Source: Roseateles sp. (lineage in GTDB: Bacteria; Pseudomonadota; Gammaproteobacteria; Burkholderiales; Burkholderiaceae_C). Taken from it: a stretch of 50,047 nt of DNA. The notes beneath the pieces are model-generated. The model worked only from the letters and a program-made list of their open reading frames with translations. It was not told where the DNA came from and searched no databases. Shown in pieces: positions 1 through 8,658 of this stretch. Position 1 is the stretch's first letter. Every line of letters begins with the position of its first letter. Made by a program: the position numbers and the translations under genes. The DNA is taken from the NCBI RefSeq assembly GCF_019237615.1, contig NZ_JAFAGT010000010.1, positions 1 to 50,047 of the forward strand. Reading direction: 5' to 3'.

Positions 1-1236
1 ATTCCCTTCACGGACGCGCTGCGCGGCCAGGTGCGCGGCCTCGCGCAGGACCTCAACGAAGAGGGGCTGCGCGTGCTGGCCGTCGCCTATAAATGGATGC
101 CGGGCGAGGATCGCGCCTATACGATGGAGGACGAGACGGACCTCGCGCTCGCGGGCTACATCGCCTTCCTCGATCCGCCCAAGGAGACCGCCGGGCCGGC
201 CATCGCCGCCCTGCAGCAGCACGGCGTCCGGGTCAAGATCCTGACCGGCGACAACGAGCTGGTGACGGCCAAGATCTGCCGTGAAGTTGGCCTCAGGGTG
301 GAGGGCATGCTGCTTGGCTCGCATATCGAGACCATGGACGACCAGCAGCTGGCACAGGCAGCGGAGTCGACCACGGTGTTCGCCAAGCTGACGCCGACCC
401 ACAAGGAACGCATCGTGCGGCTGTTGCACAACAAGGGCCACGTGGTCGGTTTCATGGGCGACGGCATCAACGACGCGCCGGCCTTGCGTGCAGCCGACAT
501 CGGCATTTCGGTCGACACCGCGGTCGATATCGCCAAGGAAGCGGCCGACATCATCCTGCTGGAAAAGAGCCTGATGATCCTGGAGCAGGGTGTGCAGGAA
601 GGGCGCAAGACCTTCGCCAACATGCTCAAGTACATCAAGATGACGGCCAGCTCCAACTTCGGCAACGTCTTCTCGGTGCTGGTGGCCAGCGCGTTCATTC
701 CCTTCCTGCCCATGCTGCCGCTGCAGCTGCTGGTTCAGAACCTGCTTTACGACATCTCGCAGATCGCCATCCCCTTCGACCGCGTGGACGACGAGTTCCT
801 GGTGCGGCCGCAGCGCTGGGACCCGGCCGACCTGGGGCGCTTCATGGTGTTCTTCGGGCCGATCAGCTCGGTCTTCGATATCGCGACCTATGCGCTGATG
901 TGGTTCGTCTTCGGTGCCAACACGCCCGAGCAGCAGACGCTGTTCCAGTCTGGCTGGTTCGTCGTGGGCCTGCTGACTCAGACGCTGATCGTGCACATGA
1001 TCCGCACGCGCAAGCTGCCCTTCGTGCAGAGCATCGCGGCGCCGCCGCTGCTGGCGATGACGGCGCTGATCGTTGCGCTGGGCATCTTCCTGCCCATGGG
1101 GCCGGTGGCGGGCTACTTCAGGCTGCAGGCGCTGCCGCCGCTGTACTTCGCCTTCCTGCCGCTGATCCTGCTGGCCTACATGGGGCTCACGCAGTCGGTC
1201 AAGGGCTGGTACGCCCGGCGCTACGGCTGGCAGTGA
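1..1236 (+). CDS. mgtA: Magnesium-translocating P-type ATPase, 3' part
   Basis: This is the C-terminal ~411 residues of a P-type ATPase that imports Mg2+ through the inner membrane; the frame is open to the left edge, so the start lies outside the window. Visible parts are the nucleotide/phosphorylation-domain segment TGDNE, the hinge motif GDGINDAPALRAAD (about residues 153-166 of the visible part) and then hydrophobic membrane segments, including QNLLYDISQ, typical of MgtA/MgtB. The DKTGT phosphorylation site is upstream of the window. An MgtC-type gene follows 47 bp downstream, the classical Mg2+-stress pairing. The family assignment is secure; which Mg2+ transporter subtype is inferred. 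Confidence 0.93.
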   Translation: MPFTDALRGQVRGLAQDLNEEGLRVLAVAYKWMPGEDRAYTMEDETDLALAGYIAFLDPPKETAGPAIAALQQHGVRVKILTGDNELVTAKICREVGLRVEGMLLGSHIETMDDQQLAQAAESTTVFAKLTPTHKERIVRLLHNKGHVVGFMGDGINDAPALRAADIGISVDTAVDIAKEAADIILLEKSLMILEQGVQEGRKTFANMLKYIKMTASSNFGNVFSVLVASAFIPFLPMLPLQLLVQNLLYDISQIAIPFDRVDDEFLVRPQRWDPADLGRFMVFFGPISSVFDIATYALMWFVFGANTPEQQTLFQSGWFVVGLLTQTLIVHMIRTRKLPFVQSIAAPPLLAMTALIVALGIFLPMGPVAGYFRLQALPPLYFAFLPLILLAYMGLTQSVKGWYARRYGWQ

Positions 1237-1283
1237 ACGGTCACGCAAGCCCCGTACGCTGAGCCCCCCCCAAGAGGAGAGAC

Positions 1284-2000
1284 ATGCAAGCTTTTCAGAA
1301 CCTGAACCTGCCTTCGCTGCTGGACACCGTGACCAGCGTCGGCGCGGCATTCGCGCTTGGCGCGGCCATCGGCCTGGAGCGGCAATGGCGGCAGCGCACG
1401 GCGGGCCTGCGGACCAACGCGCTGGTGGCCGTCGCGGCGGCCGTGTTCGTCGACATGGCGAACCGGCTGGGCGGCCATGACGCGGCCGTTCATGTCGTGG
1501 CCTATGTGGTCTCGGGCGTGGGCTTCCTTGGCGCCGGCGCCATCATGAAGGAGGGCGCAAACGTCATCGGGCTGAACACGGCCGCGACGCTGTGGGGCTC
1601 GGCCGCCGTGGGGGCCTGCGCCGGGGCGGACCTGCTTGCCGAGGCGCTGGTCGCGACGTTCTTCGTGCTGGCCAGCAACACGCTGCTGCGCCCGGTGGTC
1701 AACCGCATCAACCGGCGCCCGCTGAAGGAGAGCGCGGGCGAGGCCAGCTATGTGGTGCAGCTGGTCTGCGCGCCCGATGACCAGGCGGAGCTGCGCGAGC
1801 AACTCGTCGAGTACCTGGAGGCGGCCGCCTACCCGGTGCGCGAGGTCGAGGCGCGGCCGCTGGGCGACGACGCGATGGAGCTCGAAGCCCGGCTGTTCTC
1901 GACGGCGGTGGACCCCGACGAACTCGACCGCGTGATGGACGGGCTGCGCCAGCTCGAGGGCGTGCGCCAGGCCTACTGGACGGGCTCGTCGGACGAGTAG
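1284..2000 (+). CDS. MgtC/SapB family membrane protein
   Basis: The 238-residue protein has an N-terminal membrane domain of four to five hydrophobic segments (about residues 15-145) and a soluble C-terminal domain of about 90 residues that resembles the ACT-like tail of long MgtC proteins. The conserved MgtC signatures GAAIGLERQWR (26-36) and GVGFLGAGAIMKEG (78-91) are present. In the family, MgtC modulates F-ATPase or adaptation to low Mg2+; it is not itself a Mg2+ pump. A strong ribosome binding site, AGAGGAGAG, lies just before the ATG. It sits directly behind mgtA, so co-transcription under Mg2+ limitation is likely (inferred). Confidence 0.9.
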   Translation: MQAFQNLNLPSLLDTVTSVGAAFALGAAIGLERQWRQRTAGLRTNALVAVAAAVFVDMANRLGGHDAAVHVVAYVVSGVGFLGAGAIMKEGANVIGLNTAATLWGSAAVGACAGADLLAEALVATFFVLASNTLLRPVVNRINRRPLKESAGEASYVVQLVCAPDDQAELREQLVEYLEAAAYPVREVEARPLGDDAMELEARLFSTAVDPDELDRVMDGLRQLEGVRQAYWTGSSDE

Positions 2001-2040
2001 CGCATCACCGCGCGGCGCCCGGCTGCCGCAGAATCCGGGC

Positions 2041-2424
2041 ATGCCGTTCTTCGTCTACGTCAAGATCCCGCTGGATGGGGGCCAGGCCGAGCGCATGCCG
2101 GCGCTGCACGAGGGCCTGGAGCGCGTCCTGGCTGCCCAGGCGCTGGGGGAGCTCATCGGCTGGGGTGGCTCCTTGTCGGCCCCGCCCGGCGGTCCGGGCG
2201 GGGCCGCCGTATCCCACCACCGGCTGGACATCGAGGTCATCGACCAGGGCCGGGCCCTGGCGGTGCTGCAGGATGCGCTGGCAGGCTTCGCGGCCCCGGA
2301 CGGCACCGAGCTGCATTACACGGAGGCCGGCCGGGCCATGCAGAGGGTCTATGCCGGCGCCCGCTGGGCGGCCGCGACGCCCAGCACGGCGACCAGTCGC
2401 CACGCGCGCGGCCCGGGCCGCTGA
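2041..2424 (+). CDS. Small conserved hypothetical protein
   Basis: I do not recognise a named family for this 127-residue protein. It begins with a beta-strand-like FVYVKIPL. The middle contains LDIEVIDQGRALAVLQDAL, an alternating strand-helix pattern seen in small alpha/beta proteins that describe themselves only as hypothetical in betaproteobacteria. The last ~20 residues are Ala/Thr/Arg-rich and may be disordered. The ATG is 40 bp after the mgtC-like stop, so it may be the last gene of that transcript. No signal peptide or membrane segment is visible. The next gene converges on it 13 bp away. Confidence 0.6.
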   Translation: MPFFVYVKIPLDGGQAERMPALHEGLERVLAAQALGELIGWGGSLSAPPGGPGGAAVSHHRLDIEVIDQGRALAVLQDALAGFAAPDGTELHYTEAGRAMQRVYAGARWAAATPSTATSRHARGPGR

Positions 2425-2437
2425 AACGCCGCGGCCG

Positions 2438-3418
2438 TCAGCCCAGTTGGCGGTCGCTGGGCCTTGCCAGGTAGAACCACTCCGTTCCAGGCTGCGACTT
2501 GGTGTTCGGGAACACGATGCGCCCCTCGCTGGGCGCCAGCACGGCCGCGCCGCTGGCGCGCGTGCCGATGCGCTGGTCCTTCTCGATGGCGTCGAAGCTG
2601 GCCCATTCGCGCTCGAAGGCGTCACCCATGTCGTCGCGGTCGATGACGTCGTAGAGCTGCAGCAGCTCGGGCGGCTGCGCGGGGCGGTGCGGCTCGACGG
2701 CGCTCTCGTCCAGCATGCCGAGGAAGACCAGCGCGCGCAGGATGGCCAGCCGCGCGACCTCGGGGCCGTTCGGGTCCAGGTGCTGGCCGCATTCCAGCGT
2801 GATGGCCCAGCCGCCGGTGGAGCGCATGTACTCGGTGGTGCCGACGCCGTAGTGCGGGTCGCTGATGAGCGCGGCGCGGCGCGAGCCGTCGTGCTCGCGC
2901 TGCTGGCGCCGCTCCAGGCCCAGCGCGTAGGTGGACAGCCAACCCTCGACGATGCGGCCCACGCCCAGGCGCGCGGCCAGTGCCGACTCGGTGGCCTCCT
3001 GCGCGAAGGGCTCCAGGTCGCCGCTGTTGTTGCGCGGGCCGATCATCGCGAAGGCCGGGCCCTGGCCCTGGAAGCTGTGCAGGTCCAGGATGCCGTCGTG
3101 CTGTGCGATCAACGGGCACAGCACGCGCGCGATGCGGTCCTCGAAGTCGTGCACCACGGCGGGCGGGCGCAGGTTGCGGTTCAGGTTGCGGTCGCCCTCG
3201 CGGCGGTTCAGCTGGTGGGCGAGCGGGTTGACGATGGGGACGAAGGTCAGCGTGCCGCGCAGCAGCGTCAGCTCGCCGGCATCGAGCTGGCGCATGATCT
3301 CGGTCATGGCCCGGGTGCCGTGCACCTCGTTGCCATGCACTGCGCCCGTCACGAGGAAGCGCGGGCCGGGCCGCAGGCCGGCGAACTGGTGGACGCGGAG
3401 GTGGGTCGGTTGGGTCAT
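2438..3418 (-). CDS. Succinylglutamate desuccinylase/aspartoacylase-family zinc hydrolase
   Basis: A 326-residue M14-like zinc amidase. Metal ligands are visible as GAVHGNE (H28 and E31) and LDLHSF (H114); the substrate-binding pair is in DRNLNR (77-82) and the likely catalytic glutamate in TLECGQH. The family removes acyl groups from N-acyl amino acids (N-succinylglutamate, N-acetylaspartate), but no ast arginine-catabolism genes are nearby, so the substrate is unknown. I place the start at the ATG whose ATGA overlaps the stop of the PIG-L gene; a 28-residue upstream extension is Pro/Arg-rich and lies inside that gene. It is the last gene of a seven-gene minus-strand directon. Confidence 0.85.
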   Translation of the reverse strand: MTQPTHLRVHQFAGLRPGPRFLVTGAVHGNEVHGTRAMTEIMRQLDAGELTLLRGTLTFVPIVNPLAHQLNRREGDRNLNRNLRPPAVVHDFEDRIARVLCPLIAQHDGILDLHSFQGQGPAFAMIGPRNNSGDLEPFAQEATESALAARLGVGRIVEGWLSTYALGLERRQQREHDGSRRAALISDPHYGVGTTEYMRSTGGWAITLECGQHLDPNGPEVARLAILRALVFLGMLDESAVEPHRPAQPPELLQLYDVIDRDDMGDAFEREWASFDAIEKDQRIGTRASGAAVLAPSEGRIVFPNTKSQPGTEWFYLARPSDRQLG

Positions 3419-4269
3419 GGCTTGAGCAGGGCGGAGGTCAGGGCCTGGTCGGCGGGGAAGACGCGGCGCGGCAGGTCGGCTGCAAGCCGGCCGGCACGAC
3501 ATTCGACGAGGCGGTAGAGCGTGGCGAAGGCGAAGTCGGGCGGCGCCTCGCCGGCGCCCAGCACCAGCTCACCGCCGCGGCGCACGCTGTCGGCCAGGAA
3601 GGCCGGCAGGCGCAGGTGGTAGGGGTTGCGGGCGATCTCGCCGGTGTGGCGCTCGAGCGCGGCGATGAGGCGGGCCGTGTCGGCGATGCCGGTCTGCACC
3701 AGCGCATTGGGCTGGTCTTGCGTGGACCAGAACTCGGTCAGCGCCAGCACGGTGTCGCTGCGCGCGGCGGCCAGCGCGTCGACGACGAGACGGTACACGC
3801 CACGATGGCTGGGGTTGTCGTCCAGCGCATGCGGCGCCAGCACGAGGGCGGGGCGGTGCGCGGCCAGCAGCGCGGCGATCACGGCGACATGGCTGGCCCA
3901 CAGTGCCGGATCGCGCTGCGCGGTGTCGGGGCGCACGTCGGACAGGCCTTCGGCGCCGACGGCCAGACAGTCGAAGCCCAGCACGTCGCAGGCGGCCAGC
4001 AGCTCGGCCCGGCGCGCCTCGCGACGCTCGGTGCTGCTGCCCAGCGTGACGGCGACGTTGCTGATACGCCAGCCGGCCTCCCGCTGCAGGCGCAGCGGCA
4101 GGGCGCCGACGATGCATTCGTCGTCCGGATGGGGCGCGAAGATCAGGCAATGGCCGGGATGCGGCTCGGCTGCGGGTGTGGCCGGGCGGTCGGGCGGGTT
4201 GCCCAGCAGCACGGCAAAACGGTTCAGGTGCTCGCGCCAGCGGGCGAGATCGGCTTCCAGGGACGACAT
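3415..4269 (-). CDS. PIG-L family deacetylase (LmbE-like)
   Basis: A 284-residue zinc-dependent N-deacetylase. The hallmark APHPDDE is at residues 45-51 and the third metal ligand is in NPSHRGVYR (H155). Family members deacetylate N-acetylglucosaminyl or related N-acyl groups on sugars, antibiotics or bacillithiol/mycothiol precursors; here nothing shows the substrate. No signal peptide is visible, so it probably acts in the cytoplasm. Its stop overlaps the start of the downstream desuccinylase-like gene by ATGA, and an EamA transporter gene ends 9 bp upstream. The set looks translationally coupled and may act on one acylated metabolite (inferred). Confidence 0.88.
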   Translation of the reverse strand: MSSLEADLARWREHLNRFAVLLGNPPDRPATPAAEPHPGHCLIFAPHPDDECIVGALPLRLQREAGWRISNVAVTLGSSTERREARRAELLAACDVLGFDCLAVGAEGLSDVRPDTAQRDPALWASHVAVIAALLAAHRPALVLAPHALDDNPSHRGVYRLVVDALAAARSDTVLALTEFWSTQDQPNALVQTGIADTARLIAALERHTGEIARNPYHLRLPAFLADSVRRGGELVLGAGEAPPDFAFATLYRLVECRAGRLAADLPRRVFPADQALTSALLKP

Positions 4270-4278
4270 GCCGTCATC

Positions 4279-5166
4279 CTACCGAGGCGCTGGTTTCGCG
4301 GGCCATGTCGCCAGCAGCACACCCAATAAGGCCAGGCCATAGGCCAGCGCCTGCGTGGTGGACATCGACTCGCCCAGCAGCAGCCCGATCAGCGCCGTGC
4401 TGATGGGCAGGAAGACCATGAAGACGCCGGCCTTGGCCGCCGGCAGCCGCCGCAGGCCGGCCATCCACAGCCACACGGTGATGACGCTGGCCGTGGCGGC
4501 GTAGTAGCCCAGCAGCGCCCAGTCCTGCAGGCGCGGCGCGGCGAAGTCGAAGCTGGAGGCCTGCCAGATCGCCAGCGGCGCGACCAGCACCAGGCCCCAG
4601 AGGTTGATCAGCGCGCTGATGCGCTTGGGCCCCAGGCCGGCCGTCAGCTTCTTCCCGATGACGACATAGCAGCCCTCGCAGAACACGGCGGCGAGCAGTA
4701 GCAGCGCGCCCAGCGGCGTGGTCTCGGCGCCGCCCTGCTTGCCGGCGGCGACCAGAGCGATGCCGCCCACCGCGCAGGCGATGCCCGCCAGCACACGGCG
4801 GCTGAGTTGCTCGCGCAGGAAGACCCGGCTCAGCAGCGCCACGGCCGCCGGGATGCCGGCCATGATGACGCCGGCCACGACGGCGGAGCTCTGCCGCAGG
4901 CCGAACAGCATGCAGATGGAGAACAGGAAGTTGCCGAGGAAGGACTCGAGGAAGAGCAGTCCGCGCGAGCGCGTATCCAGCGGCGCTTCGTGCGCCGGCT
5001 TCCTCAGCCAGGGCAGCATCAGCACGGCCGCGAGGCCGAAGCGCAGGCCGGCGAGCAGGAAGACGGGGAAGGCCGCCACCAGCAGCTTGGACAGGCCGAC
5101 GTAGCTGCCCACCAGGCTGGTGCTGGCGGCGAGTAGCGCGTAGGCGCGCCAGGGCACGGGATGCAT
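4279..5166 (-). CDS. DMT-superfamily (EamA) transporter
   Basis: A 295-residue inner-membrane protein with about ten hydrophobic segments arranged as two EamA repeats, for example VGSYVGLSKLLVAAFPVFL near the N-terminus and a second copy in the C-terminal half. EamA carriers commonly export amino acids, their derivatives or other small metabolites; specificity cannot be read from sequence. The ATG is one base away from the end of the phytase-like gene, and the PIG-L gene follows after 9 bp, so it is embedded in the operon. It is a distinct paralogue of the EamA gene at 7702-8658. Confidence 0.88.
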   Translation of the reverse strand: MHPVPWRAYALLAASTSLVGSYVGLSKLLVAAFPVFLLAGLRFGLAAVLMLPWLRKPAHEAPLDTRSRGLLFLESFLGNFLFSICMLFGLRQSSAVVAGVIMAGIPAAVALLSRVFLREQLSRRVLAGIACAVGGIALVAAGKQGGAETTPLGALLLLAAVFCEGCYVVIGKKLTAGLGPKRISALINLWGLVLVAPLAIWQASSFDFAAPRLQDWALLGYYAATASVITVWLWMAGLRRLPAAKAGVFMVFLPISTALIGLLLGESMSTTQALAYGLALLGVLLATWPAKPAPR

Positions 5167-5167
5167 C

Positions 5168-6328
5168 TCAGGGCAGCGGGCCGTCGATCGTGAACGCGAT
5201 GAACTGCGTGAACTGGGCCGGGTTGAAGTTGTTGTCCGACGCCAGGATCAGCGTGCGCTTGCCCTGGTGCATGGGACCGAAGGTGATGCCCTCGATGTTG
5301 TCCAGGGCCAGCACGCTGCCGTCGTCGTTCTTCAGGGAGGACAGGTCCAGCAGCAGGGTGCGCTTGACGGGCACGACGTCGCGGCCCTTGATGGTGGCCC
5401 AGCCCGACACGTCGGTGGCGCCGCGGGTGTCGACGAGGTAGAGCTTGATGGTGTTGCCCGTCGGCTGCCTGGTCAGCGCCGCGATGCCGGGCGTGGCGGC
5501 GCCGACCGCATAGGCGCGTTCGATGACGATGAACTCGTGGGCCGACAGCGCCAGCATGTCGGGCACGCCGTTGGTGGCGAAGTCGCCCGGGCGGGCCGGC
5601 GGGAAGGGCACGGGGCCCACCTCGTAGACATGCTCGGCGCCGGCCTTGCCGCTGTCCAGGTCGAAGGACAGCATGCGCGCGCGGCTGCCATGGCCCACCG
5701 CGCTGGGCGGGCTGTCCTGGGCCAGGCCGTTCTCGCTCATGGTCCACAGCGTCTTGCCGTCGGGCGTGATGGCGATGCTTTCGAAGGCCAGGTTGTTGTA
5801 GACCCCCATGTCGCCGGCCGCCAAGCCGCCGGCGCTGCCGCTGGGCAGGTAGTAGCTGGGCACCGGGAACTCGCCGGCCGGCTTGCCGTCAAGCGTCATG
5901 CGGCGCACGGTGGGGTTCTGGAACCCGGCTGAGCTGCGCTGACCCTCGTTGCTCCAGTAGATGAGGTTGCGCCGGCTGTCCAGGCGCAGGCTCTCGGGGT
6001 CGACCATGTTGCGGCCGAAGGGCCGGCCGTCGAGGTCCCGGATGGTGGTCATGTTGACCCAGCGGACGCCGGCGTCGCCGGGGCTGGCGCTGCGGCGGAA
6101 CTTGGCCAGGTCCAGGGCCAGCTCGTAGAAGCGCGCCGGGCCCCGGTCGCTGCGGTCATCGCTGATGGCCAGGTAGCGGCCGGTGGCGGGCACGTAGTCG
6201 ATGCTGGACAGACCGCCTACCGGCAGGCCGCGGAAGCTCGCGCTGGTCGGCACGATCTGCTGGCCGATGTAGTTCAGTGTCTGTGCGTGCGCGGACCCTG
6301 CCAGCAGCAGGGCGAGAAGCCATTTCAT
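5168..6328 (-). CDS. Esterase-like activity of phytase family protein, secreted
   Basis: A 386-residue protein with a signal peptide (MKWLLALLLAGSAHA, predicted cut after residue 15). The body resembles the phytase-like/esterase-like beta-propeller family: DYVPATGRYLAISDDRSD near the N-terminus, DPESLRLD in the first third and DNIEGITFG near the C-terminus are characteristic Asp-rich blades. The family is periplasmic or extracellular, and its true enzymatic role is often untested. It is followed one base later by the EamA gene; a gap of 60 bp separates it from the aminotransferase gene upstream. Confidence 0.82.
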   Translation of the reverse strand: MKWLLALLLAGSAHAQTLNYIGQQIVPTSASFRGLPVGGLSSIDYVPATGRYLAISDDRSDRGPARFYELALDLAKFRRSASPGDAGVRWVNMTTIRDLDGRPFGRNMVDPESLRLDSRRNLIYWSNEGQRSSAGFQNPTVRRMTLDGKPAGEFPVPSYYLPSGSAGGLAAGDMGVYNNLAFESIAITPDGKTLWTMSENGLAQDSPPSAVGHGSRARMLSFDLDSGKAGAEHVYEVGPVPFPPARPGDFATNGVPDMLALSAHEFIVIERAYAVGAATPGIAALTRQPTGNTIKLYLVDTRGATDVSGWATIKGRDVVPVKRTLLLDLSSLKNDDGSVLALDNIEGITFGPMHQGKRTLILASDNNFNPAQFTQFIAFTIDGPLP

Positions 6329-6388
6329 GTCGGGGGGACTCCAGGGGCGGCCGCGGCGGGCAACTGCGGCCGCCTCCGGCGGCGCGGA

Positions 6389-7705
6389 TTATGCGGCGCG
6401 GCGCAGCGCGGCCCGGAGCGTGTCGATGATGCGCTCGATGTGGCCGCTCTCGATGATGAGCGGCGGCGACAGCGCGATGGTGTCGCCTGTCGTGCGGATC
6501 AGCAGGCCCTTGTCCCAGCAGTCCAAGAAGATGTTGAAGGCGCGCTTGGCCGGCTCTCCGGGCAGGGGCTTGAGCTCGATGCCGCCCACCAGTCCGATGT
6601 TGCGCACGTCGATGACGTTGGGTTCGTCGCGCAGGGAGTGCAGCGCCTCGGCGAACTCGGCCTGCATCTGGGTGGCGCGGGTCAGCAGGCCGTCGTCGGC
6701 ATAGGTGTCCAGCGTCGCGAGGCCGGCCGCGCAGGCCAGCGGATGGGCGGAGTAGGTGTAGCCGTGGAAGAACTCGATGAGGTGTTCGGGCCCGGTCATG
6801 AAGGCGTCGTGGATCTTCTGCTGGGCGAAGACCGCGCCCATGGGCACGCAACCGTTGGTGATGCCCTTGGCCACCGTCATCAGGTCCGGCGTGACGCCAA
6901 AGGTCTGCGCGGCGAAGGGCTGGCCGGTGCGGCCGAAGCCGGTAATGACCTCGTCGAAGATCAGCAGGATGCCGTGCTTGTCGCAGATCTCGCGCAGGCG
7001 CTGCAGATAGCCCTGGGGCGGCAGCAGCACCCCGGTGGAGCCGGCGACCGGCTCGACGATGACGGCAGCGATGGTCGACGCGTCGTGCAGCGCGACCAGG
7101 CGCTCCAGGTCGTCGGCAAACTCGGCGCCATGCGGCGGGATGCCGACGGAGAACGAATTGCGCGCCGGGTCGTGCGTGTGGCGGATGTGGTCCACGCCGG
7201 CCAGCAGGCTGCCGAACATCTTGCGGTTGGCGACCATGCCGCCCACCGAGATGCCGCCGAAGTTGACGCCGTGGTAGCCGCGCTCGCGGCCGATGAGGCG
7301 GGTGCGCGCGCCTTCGCCGCGCACGCGGTGGTAGGCGATGGCCATCTTCAGCGCCGTCTCGACGGACTCGGAGCCGGAGTTGGTGAAGAAGATGCGGTTC
7401 AGCCCCTGCGGCGTGATCTGCGCCAGGCGCTCGGCCAGCTCGAACGCCTTGGGATGGCCCATCTGGAAGGGCGGCGCGAAGTCCAGCTCGGCGGCCTGGG
7501 CCTGGATGGCCTGCACGATCCGGGGGCGGTTGTGGCCCGCGTTCACGCACCACAGGCCGGCGATGCCGTCCAGCACCTCCCGGCCCTTGTCGTCGCGGAA
7601 GAACATGCCATCCGCCTTCGTCAGCAGGCGTGGCGCCTGCTTGAACTGCCGGTTGGCGGTGAAGGGCATCCAATAGGCGTCAAGCCTGGAAACGTCTGCG
7701 CTCAT
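6389..7705 (-). CDS. Class III (omega-amino acid:pyruvate type) aminotransferase
   Basis: A 438-residue PLP enzyme. The PLP lysine is in TVAKGITNG (K280) and the cofactor Asp in LIFDEVITGFGRTG (D251); FFTNSGSESVETALK (107-121) binds the PLP phosphate. The N-terminal YWMPFTANR and FNIFLDCWDKGLLIRTTGD near the end resemble beta-alanine/omega-amino acid:pyruvate transaminases. The likely reaction moves an amino group from an omega-amino acid or amine to pyruvate; the exact donor is unknown. The start ATG overlaps the stop of the upstream EamA gene (ATGA), so the transporter may handle its substrate or product (inferred). Confidence 0.9.
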   Translation of the reverse strand: MSADVSRLDAYWMPFTANRQFKQAPRLLTKADGMFFRDDKGREVLDGIAGLWCVNAGHNRPRIVQAIQAQAAELDFAPPFQMGHPKAFELAERLAQITPQGLNRIFFTNSGSESVETALKMAIAYHRVRGEGARTRLIGRERGYHGVNFGGISVGGMVANRKMFGSLLAGVDHIRHTHDPARNSFSVGIPPHGAEFADDLERLVALHDASTIAAVIVEPVAGSTGVLLPPQGYLQRLREICDKHGILLIFDEVITGFGRTGQPFAAQTFGVTPDLMTVAKGITNGCVPMGAVFAQQKIHDAFMTGPEHLIEFFHGYTYSAHPLACAAGLATLDTYADDGLLTRATQMQAEFAEALHSLRDEPNVIDVRNIGLVGGIELKPLPGEPAKRAFNIFLDCWDKGLLIRTTGDTIALSPPLIIESGHIERIIDTLRAALRRAA

Positions 7706-8658
7706 GGCGGGCTCCGATGAAGGACGTCAGAGTCTAGAGGCGATTTTGACGGGATGGTCAGAATTTGCCGCCGCCTCAGGGTTCCCACCAGCGGCATCAG
7801 CTGCACGAGCAGGATGCAGGCCAGCATCAGGCCGCAGCCGAGCAGGCCGGCGGCGTTGAGGCGCTCGTCCAGCAGCAGGTAGCCGAAGGCGGCGGCGAAC
7901 AGCGTCTCGGACGACAGGATGATGGCGGCGTCCGCCGCGTGGGCGTAGCGCTGAGCGACGACCTGGGCCGTGAAGGCGACGCCGACCGACAGCACGCCGG
8001 TATAGACGATGGGCCAGGCGGCGGCCTGGATGCCGGCCCAGCGCACCGGCTCCGTGACGAAGGCTGCGGCGAGCGACAGCAGGCCGCAGACGGCGAACTG
8101 GCCGCAGGCGACCAGGAAGGGCGCGCCCATGCGGTCGGCCCAGCGGCCCACCATCAGCACGTGCACGGCCCAGGGGACGGCCGAGCCCAGCACCCAGAGG
8201 TCGCCCAGGCCTATGCTCAGCTCATGTGCGCCTGACAGCAGGAAGGCGCCGGCCAGGCAGCCCGCCGCCGCCGGCCAGACCGACCAGTGCGCGACATGGC
8301 GCAGCAGCAGCCAGGCCAGCACGGGCACCAGCGGCACGTAGACGGCGGTCAGAAAGCCGGCGTTGGTCACGCTGGTGAACTGGATGCCGATCTGCTGCAT
8401 GACCGCGCCCAGCGTCATCAGCCCGCCCAGCACGGCGATGTGCCCGCCGTCCGGCTTCGTCAGCGGCCGGCCTTCGCGCGCGAGGCGGCGCCACTCCAGC
8501 AGGGCCAGCGGCAGCACGACAGCCGCGCCGATCAGGAAGCGCACGCCGGTGAAGAGCAGCGGGCCGACGTCGGCCATGCCCTTGTTCTGCGCGACGAAGG
8601 CCGAGCCCCAGATGAGGGCGACGAAGGTGAGGAGGAGATTGGCCTGGAAACGCGTCAT
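7702..8658 (-). CDS. DMT-superfamily (EamA) transporter
   Basis: A 318-residue membrane protein with about ten hydrophobic helices in two EamA repeats. The first helix carries FVALIWGSAFVAQNKGM and the second repeat ends with SSETLFAAAFGYLLLDERL, both typical of the family. The ATG used here overlaps the stop of the DUF455 gene as ATGA; a longer frame upstream (49 residues) is Arg/Pro-rich and lies inside that gene. The 3' end overlaps the aminotransferase start by 4 bp. Substrate is unknown; the tail after the last helix is polar and slightly long. Confidence 0.88.
   Translation of the reverse strand: MTRFQANLLLTFVALIWGSAFVAQNKGMADVGPLLFTGVRFLIGAAVVLPLALLEWRRLAREGRPLTKPDGGHIAVLGGLMTLGAVMQQIGIQFTSVTNAGFLTAVYVPLVPVLAWLLLRHVAHWSVWPAAAGCLAGAFLLSGAHELSIGLGDLWVLGSAVPWAVHVLMVGRWADRMGAPFLVACGQFAVCGLLSLAAAFVTEPVRWAGIQAAAWPIVYTGVLSVGVAFTAQVVAQRYAHAADAAIILSSETLFAAAFGYLLLDERLNAAGLLGCGLMLACILLVQLMPLVGTLRRRQILTIPSKSPLDSDVLHRSPP

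Noticed and set aside
2075-3517. Plus-strand frame of 480 codons opposite the aspartoacylase-like gene
   Set aside because: It is Arg/Ala-rich with no family features, while the minus strand shows zinc ligands and coupled starts.
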